A stretch of 8,911 nucleotides of DNA from an uncultured Clostridia bacterium. Its GTDB lineage: Bacteria > Bacillota > Clostridia > Oscillospirales > Acutalibacteraceae. The notes under the pieces were generated by a model, which had not been told where the DNA came from, did not search any database, and was given only the letters and a program-made list of their open reading frames with translations. Position 1 is the first letter of the stretch. Each line of letters starts with the position of its first letter. The DNA is taken from the NCBI GenBank assembly GCA_946628455.1, contig CAMOWP010000071.1:1-8911 (forward strand), given 5' to 3'. Shown here one piece after another: positions 5,345-8,911 of this stretch. The translations under genes and the position numbers were made by a program.

Positions 5345-6835
5345 TTATTTTACACTTTCCATAAACCTGATGAACTGAGCCTTGCCCGTTTCATTTCTCT
5401 TATAAACGCCGCACTGCTCAAGGATTGAGGTGAACACGATTCCGATTTCGTCCTTGAGAACATCAACGCAGTTATCGGAATTGATTTCACGCTTTGACAT
5501 TATCATTTCAGCCCACTCGGCGTGCTTTGCGATTCTCTCATCGGCGGTGATATCCTTACCGTTGACCATTGCGTCTGCAAGGACGGAGATTTCCTCCTTA
5601 AGCCTTGACGGAAGCACGGCAAGGCCCATAACCTCGATAAGCCCGATGTTTTCCTTCTTGATATGGTGATACTCGGGGTGAGGATGATAGAAGCCGAGAG
5701 GGCACTCCTCGGTTGTTATATTGTTTCTTAAAACGAGGTCAAGCTCGAATTTGCCGTTCCTCTTTCTTGCGATAGGAGTAATGGTATTATGAGGCTCGCC
5801 GTCTGTTTCTGCGTAAATAAACGCTTCTTCGTCTGTGTAGCCTCTCCACGCTGAGAGAATTTTATCGGCAAGCCCGGCAATTCTTGCGCTGTTATCGCCA
5901 GACAGACGGATAACGCTCATAGGCCACTTTACAATTCCTGCGTTTACGTCCTCGAAGCCGTTGAAGGTGAACTCAGTTTCAACGGGAGCCTTTGCCATTG
6001 CGAATTCATAGCCGCCGCCCTGGAAATGCTCGTGAGTTAAGATTGAGCCGCCGACGATTGGAAGGTCTGCGTTTGAGCCTACGAAATAATGCGGGAACAA
6101 ATCAACGAACGCGAGGAGCTTTTCAAACGCGCTCTTGTTTATTACCATCGGGATATGCTCGCTGTTAAAGACGATGCAGTGCTCGTTATAATAAACGTAA
6201 GGCGAATACTGAAGGAAGAAATCCTCGCCGCACAAATCAATCGGGATAATGCGGTGATTCTGCCTTGCGGGGTGGTTTACCCTTCCCATATAGCCCTCGT
6301 TTTCCTTGCAGAGCTGGCACTTGGGATACGCGCTCTGCTTCATCTTAAGGGCTGCGGCGATTGCTTTCGGGTCCTTTTCAGGCTTTGAAAGATTAATGGT
6401 AATATCAATATCGCCGTACTCTGTTTTTGTTATCCACTTGATATCGTTTTTGATTCTGTACTCTCTTATGTAATCGCTCTTGCGCGCAAGGTGATAATAA
6501 TACTCCGTTGCGGCTTTCGGAGATTCCTTATATTTTTCATTGAACTCCCTGATAACGAGCGACGGGCGCGGAGTGAGAAGCCCCATAATTTTAGTATCAA
6601 ACAAATCGCGGTATACTACGCTGTCCTCGCACAGATTGTTTGAAACGGCGTAATCAAGAATTGTTTTAAGGATTTCCTCAAGCTCGGGGATTTCTGCGAT
6701 TTCACAGTCCTCAAACGCTTCAAGCTTCAACGCCTGGCAGACCTGATTAATGCTGAAAATTATATCCTCTTTTTCAATCAGCCCTTCTCTTTCGGAATAA
6801 AGAGCAAGAGCCTTAACTGCTTCAAAAATATTCAT
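5345..6835 (-). CDS. galT: Galactose-1-phosphate uridylyltransferase, class II
   Basis: Leloir-pathway enzyme that swaps UMP between UDP-glucose and galactose 1-phosphate, giving glucose 1-phosphate and UDP-galactose; cytoplasmic. 496 residues matches the Gram-positive class II form and not the roughly 350-residue E. coli type. The active-site stretch GGSILTHEHFQGGGYEF (262-278) carries HEHFQ in place of the HPHxQ of class I; His270 is the likely UMP-accepting nucleophile. CQLCKENEGYMGR (173-185) and FYHPHPEYHHIKKENIGLIEVMGLAVLP are further class II blocks. Start ATG 6835 follows TAGGAG (6842-6847) at 6 bases. It is first gene of a two-gene operon with the PHP phosphatase and has its own promoter. 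galK and galE are not in the window. Confidence 0.95.
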   Translation of the reverse strand: MNIFEAVKALALYSEREGLIEKEDIIFSINQVCQALKLEAFEDCEIAEIPELEEILKTILDYAVSNNLCEDSVVYRDLFDTKIMGLLTPRPSLVIREFNEKYKESPKAATEYYYHLARKSDYIREYRIKNDIKWITKTEYGDIDITINLSKPEKDPKAIAAALKMKQSAYPKCQLCKENEGYMGRVNHPARQNHRIIPIDLCGEDFFLQYSPYVYYNEHCIVFNSEHIPMVINKSAFEKLLAFVDLFPHYFVGSNADLPIVGGSILTHEHFQGGGYEFAMAKAPVETEFTFNGFEDVNAGIVKWPMSVIRLSGDNSARIAGLADKILSAWRGYTDEEAFIYAETDGEPHNTITPIARKRNGKFELDLVLRNNITTEECPLGFYHPHPEYHHIKKENIGLIEVMGLAVLPSRLKEEISVLADAMVNGKDITADERIAKHAEWAEMIMSKREINSDNCVDVLKDEIGIVFTSILEQCGVYKRNETGKAQFIRFMESVK

Positions 6836-6864
6836 ACTTTGCTCCTAATAATGTTATTGTTAGT

Positions 6865-6893
6865 ATTATATAGTATTCAGGCTCTATTTTCAA
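6865..6893 (-). promoter_or_regulatory. Sigma-A promoter of the galT operon
   Basis: TTGAAA (6893-6888) and TATAAT (6870-6865) on the minus strand, 17 bases apart, with a predicted start near 6858 and a leader of only about 22 bases. The leader is too short for a riboswitch. I saw no convincing operator or cre site. Confidence 0.72.
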
Positions 6894-6911
6894 GACAAAC
6901 ATAAAAACAAA

Positions 6912-6934
6912 AAGGAAGGGCTAAACCCTTCCTT
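6912..6934 (-). terminator. Intrinsic terminator of hpf
   Basis: AAGGAAGGG (6912-6920) and CCCTTCCTT (6926-6934) pair perfectly (9 bp, 5-base loop). On the minus strand the stem is followed by TTTGTTTTTAT, a good U-tract. It starts 9 bases after the hpf stop and separates hpf from the galT promoter. Confidence 0.92.
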
Positions 6935-6943
6935 AATTGTTAA

Positions 6944-7492
6944 TTATTCACAGATTAAAACGCCGTAGCCCTTGCGCCTTTTATAGATAATCTTTGTTTC
7001 GCCGTCGATTCCGAGATATACGAAGAAGGAGTGACCGAGCATTTCCATCTGAACGGCGGCTTCATCGTCCGTCATCATATTGGGTGAAATTGTTTTAGTT
7101 CTCCTTATATCAACCGAGGAATAATATGCCTCGTCAAAATTATCCATTGATACCTCTTCGGAAAGGTCATCCATAGCCTCGGCAAGCTCGTCGATTGAGC
7201 CCTTACGCTTTTTATCAACAAAGTAGGTTTTAAGCTTTCTGATTTTCCTCTTAAGGTCATCAACCGCAGCGTCGATTGCAGGCTCGATTTTTACTTCTGT
7301 TGCTTCGCCTCTGATGAACGAGCCGAAATGCTTAACGGTTATATCGCATTTGAAGCCTTCCTTCATTTTTTTAAGCGTTACATCAAAGGAAGCGTTTTCA
7401 GGGAGCATTTTTTCAATTCGTTTAAGCTCCTTTTCAATTCCGTCCTTAGCGCCCTGCTTTAAATCAAAGCCTCTTGCAGTAATGTTAATCAT
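6944..7492 (-). CDS. hpf: Ribosome hibernation promoting factor, long form
   Basis: 182 residues. Binds the decoding centre of the small ribosomal subunit in starvation or stationary phase and, through its C-terminal domain, pairs 70S ribosomes into inactive 100S dimers. N-terminal S30Ae/YfiA domain at about 1-95 (starts MINITARGFDL, basic helix KRKIRKLKTYF at 81-91), acidic linker 96-127 (DELAEAMDDLSEE), and C-terminal dimerisation domain from about 128 (RTKTISPNMMTDDEAAVQMEMLGHSFFVYL...IIYKRRKGYGVL). Both domains are complete. ATG 7492 follows TAAGGAGGT (7507-7499) at 6-7 bases, the strongest ribosome site in the window, as expected for an abundant protein. It is a single-gene unit. Confidence 0.95.
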   Translation of the reverse strand: MINITARGFDLKQGAKDGIEKELKRIEKMLPENASFDVTLKKMKEGFKCDITVKHFGSFIRGEATEVKIEPAIDAAVDDLKRKIRKLKTYFVDKKRKGSIDELAEAMDDLSEEVSMDNFDEAYYSSVDIRRTKTISPNMMTDDEAAVQMEMLGHSFFVYLGIDGETKIIYKRRKGYGVLICE

Positions 7493-7547
7493 ATTATTAC
7501 CTCCTTAGGTAAAGTAGAACGGCAAACGGTTACCATCCTCTAACTTT

Positions 7548-7576
7548 ATTATATTCCTTATATATGAACAATTAAA
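7548..7576 (-). promoter_or_regulatory. Possible hpf promoter
   Basis: TATAAT (7553-7548) on the minus strand is a perfect -10, but the -35 at 17 bases (TTTAAT, 7576-7571) is poor. A weak sigma-A promoter needing an activator, or an alternative sigma factor, would fit a growth-phase-controlled gene; neither is shown. Confidence 0.4.
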
Positions 7577-7579
7577 GTA

Positions 7580-7608
7580 TTGTATTTTAAATTTTTGTGT
7601 GCTATAAT
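7580..7608 (+). promoter_or_regulatory. Possible plus-strand promoter facing the ABC exporter end
   Basis: TTGTAT (7580-7585), 17-base spacer, TATAAT (7603-7608). Predicted start near 7614-7616, which falls on the first bases of the 7613-7642 hairpin. AT-rich intergenic DNA throws up such matches by chance, so confidence is low. Confidence 0.35.
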
Positions 7609-7612
7609 ATTT

Positions 7613-7648
7613 AAGGTGCTGACCGAGGAGGGTCAGCACCTTTTTTTT
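7613..7648. terminator. 12-bp hairpin with T8 on the plus strand, beside the ABC exporter stop
   Basis: AAGGTGCTGACC (7613-7624) pairs perfectly with GGTCAGCACCTT (7631-7642), loop GAGGAG. Seven T follow 7641 on the plus strand (7641-7648 is T8), running into the exporter's stop codon. On the minus strand, the direction of the exporter, the stem is preceded by the A-run and followed by AAATATTATAG, with no U-tract. It is therefore a textbook terminator for plus-strand transcripts and only a partial one for the exporter. Confidence 0.75.
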
Positions 7649-8911
7649 ATTTATTCTCTTCCTTATACTTTTCAGCCTGAAGGTTGAACATATATGCATA
7701 TGTTCCGTTCATCTCCATAAGCTCGCGGTGAGAGCCGCTTTCAATAATCCCGCCGTTTTCCATAACGTAGATTTTATCGGCGTTGACTGTTGTTGAAAGG
7801 CGGTGTGAGATAAACACAACCGTTTTATCCTGCGCCGCTTCAATCATCGCCTGGTTGAGATTATACTCCGCTATCGGGTCAAGATTTGCGGAGGGCTCGT
7901 CAAGAATAACGTATGGGCAGTTTTTATAAAACGCTCTTGCGATTGCTACCTTCTGTCCCTCGCCGCCCGACATCATTATTCCGTCGTCGTCAAATTCGCG
8001 AAGGAGCGGAGTGTCAAGCCCGTCCTTTACTTTTTTTGAAAAGCCGCTGTGGCCGAGAGCCGCTTCGGCTCTTTTTTTATCGGTTTCGGTGTCAAGAGAT
8101 ACGTTTTCGCCAAGTGTTGCTGCGAATATCTGAAAATCCTGAAACACTGCGGCAAAGCGGTTTCTGTGAGATTTTACGGTTACGTTTCTAATATCCTCGC
8201 CGTCGATTAAAACCTCGCCGTCGGTTACGTCGTAGAGCCTGAGCAGCAGGTTTGTGAGCGTTGTTTTACCTGCGCCGTTATAACCCACGAGGGCGATTTT
8301 TTCGTTCGGGTGAACGGTCATATTTATATTTTTAAGAGTGGGCTCATCGTTACCCGGATAAGTAAAGCTAACGTTTTTAAGCGTAATTTCCTTCGGCTCG
8401 GTAATCGGGGCTTCCTTTTCGCCGTCCTTAATATCTATTCCTCTGTTTAAAAATTCCCTGTACTTTTCAATCAGCTTTGCGCTTTCCGAAAAGGCGCGGA
8501 TAACGCCGACTGTCAGGAACGAGAACGAGCCTGCGATTGAAAACGCTCCGTTGAAGGTTGCAACGAAATCGCCCGCAGAAAGGGTATGCGTTTTAAGAAC
8601 GCAGTAGCCGAGATAGAGAGGAAGCAGGAACATAAAGCCGAAAATCTGAACGCCGAATTCCTGGAAGAAATAGATGAAATCAATCTTTCTTACATACTTT
8701 ATCTGATTTTTGATAACATCGTCCGCCGCGTCGTTATATCTTTCAATAAGCAGCGGCTGAACGTCGTTCATTCTTACCTCTTTTGCATAATCCTGAAGAT
8801 AGAAAATTCTTGCAAAGTAGTCTGCGCGCCTGTGGTACTTATTATTTTCAATCTGCCTTTCCGCCTGAAGCTTGCCTATTTTCCTGCTGACAGGGGTAAA
8901 GACTGCGGCAA
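7647..8911 (-). CDS. ABC exporter with fused membrane and ATPase domains, C-terminal part (cut by window edge)
   Basis: The frame is open to the right edge from 8909 with no stop, so ATG 8771 is an internal methionine, and 420 residues are visible. The first half is the end of the membrane domain: a cytoplasmic coupling segment (HRRADYFARIFYLQDYAKEVRMNDV), then hydrophobic spans near 8690-8570 and 8560-8490. The ATPase domain follows: Walker A GYNGAGKTT (about 8287-8260), Q-loop VFQDFQIF, signature MSGGEGQK (about 7973-7950), Walker B YVILDEP with DEPSANLD, and H-loop SHR (about 7800-7810). All ATPase motifs are intact. It is a multidrug/lipid/peptide exporter-type half-transporter that works as a homo- or heterodimer in the cytoplasmic membrane. 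Any partner half would lie to the right. Substrate is unknown. Confidence 0.92.
   Translation of the reverse strand, partial: AAVFTPVSRKIGKLQAERQIENNKYHRRADYFARIFYLQDYAKEVRMNDVQPLLIERYNDAADDVIKNQIKYVRKIDFIYFFQEFGVQIFGFMFLLPLYLGYCVLKTHTLSAGDFVATFNGAFSIAGSFSFLTVGVIRAFSESAKLIEKYREFLNRGIDIKDGEKEAPITEPKEITLKNVSFTYPGNDEPTLKNINMTVHPNEKIALVGYNGAGKTTLTNLLLRLYDVTDGEVLIDGEDIRNVTVKSHRNRFAAVFQDFQIFAATLGENVSLDTETDKKRAEAALGHSGFSKKVKDGLDTPLLREFDDDGIMMSGGEGQKVAIARAFYKNCPYVILDEPSANLDPIAEYNLNQAMIEAAQDKTVVFISHRLSTTVNADKIYVMENGGIIESGSHRELMEMNGTYAYMFNLQAEKYKEENK

Noticed and set aside
6089..6388. 99-residue plus-strand frame opposite galT
   Set aside because: Shadow of conserved galT codons, including the active-site flank; no independent signals.
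7913..8191. 92-residue plus-strand frame opposite the ABC exporter ATPase domain
   Set aside because: Arginine-rich composition typical of an antisense shadow; it covers the signature and Q-loop region of the real gene.

Overview
The window looks like chromosome of a low-to-moderate GC member of the Bacillota, most likely class Clostridia (Oscillospirales/Ruminococcus-like gut or rumen lineage). I infer this from AAGGAG ribosome sites, sigma-A promoters of the TTGACA-N16/17-TATAAT type, a Gram-positive style LexA operator, the long form of ribosome hibernation factor, class II GalT, a BspA-type leucine-rich repeat secreted protein, and a Clostridia-type Y-family polymerase. The species cannot be named from sequence alone.

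Layout. (1) 1-572, minus: the first 190 codons of an iron-containing alcohol dehydrogenase, cut by the left edge. (2) 573-875: a divergent control region of about 300 bases. It holds the dehydrogenase promoter, a perfect sigma-A promoter for the plus-strand operon overlapped by two LexA-like boxes, and a 67-base three-way-junction element in the 5' leader. (3) 876-2420, plus: dinB (Y-family polymerase), then a small 87-residue protein of unknown function, separated by a hairpin and five tandem heptamers. A strong GNRA-loop terminator follows at 2514-2549. (4) 2550-2692: a short stretch with a 10-bp perfect inverted repeat, possibly a small interspersed element. (5) 2693-4453, minus: a promoter, a small secreted-protein gene broken by a single-base frameshift, and a 450-residue secreted leucine-rich repeat protein. 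(6) 4527-6893, minus: galT (class II) and a PHP-family phosphatase separated by 1 base, with their own promoter and a hairpin after the last stop. (7) 6912-7507, minus: long-form hpf with a textbook terminator. (8) 7613-8911, minus: the C-terminal part of an ABC exporter (membrane domain plus ATPase), cut by the right edge, followed by a 12-bp hairpin whose T-run points the opposite way.

How the genes work together. Most of the window is ordinary housekeeping: fermentation/redox, Leloir galactose metabolism, ribosome hibernation and export. Three places deserve attention. The first is the damage-inducible-looking operon of dinB plus an uncharacterised small partner, where the polymerase has a variant catalytic motif and a degenerate clamp-binding motif. 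The second is the structured element in its leader. The third is the broken small secreted gene whose stop codon overlaps the ribosome site of the leucine-rich repeat gene. I see no CRISPR array, tRNA, rRNA, transposase or phage gene.
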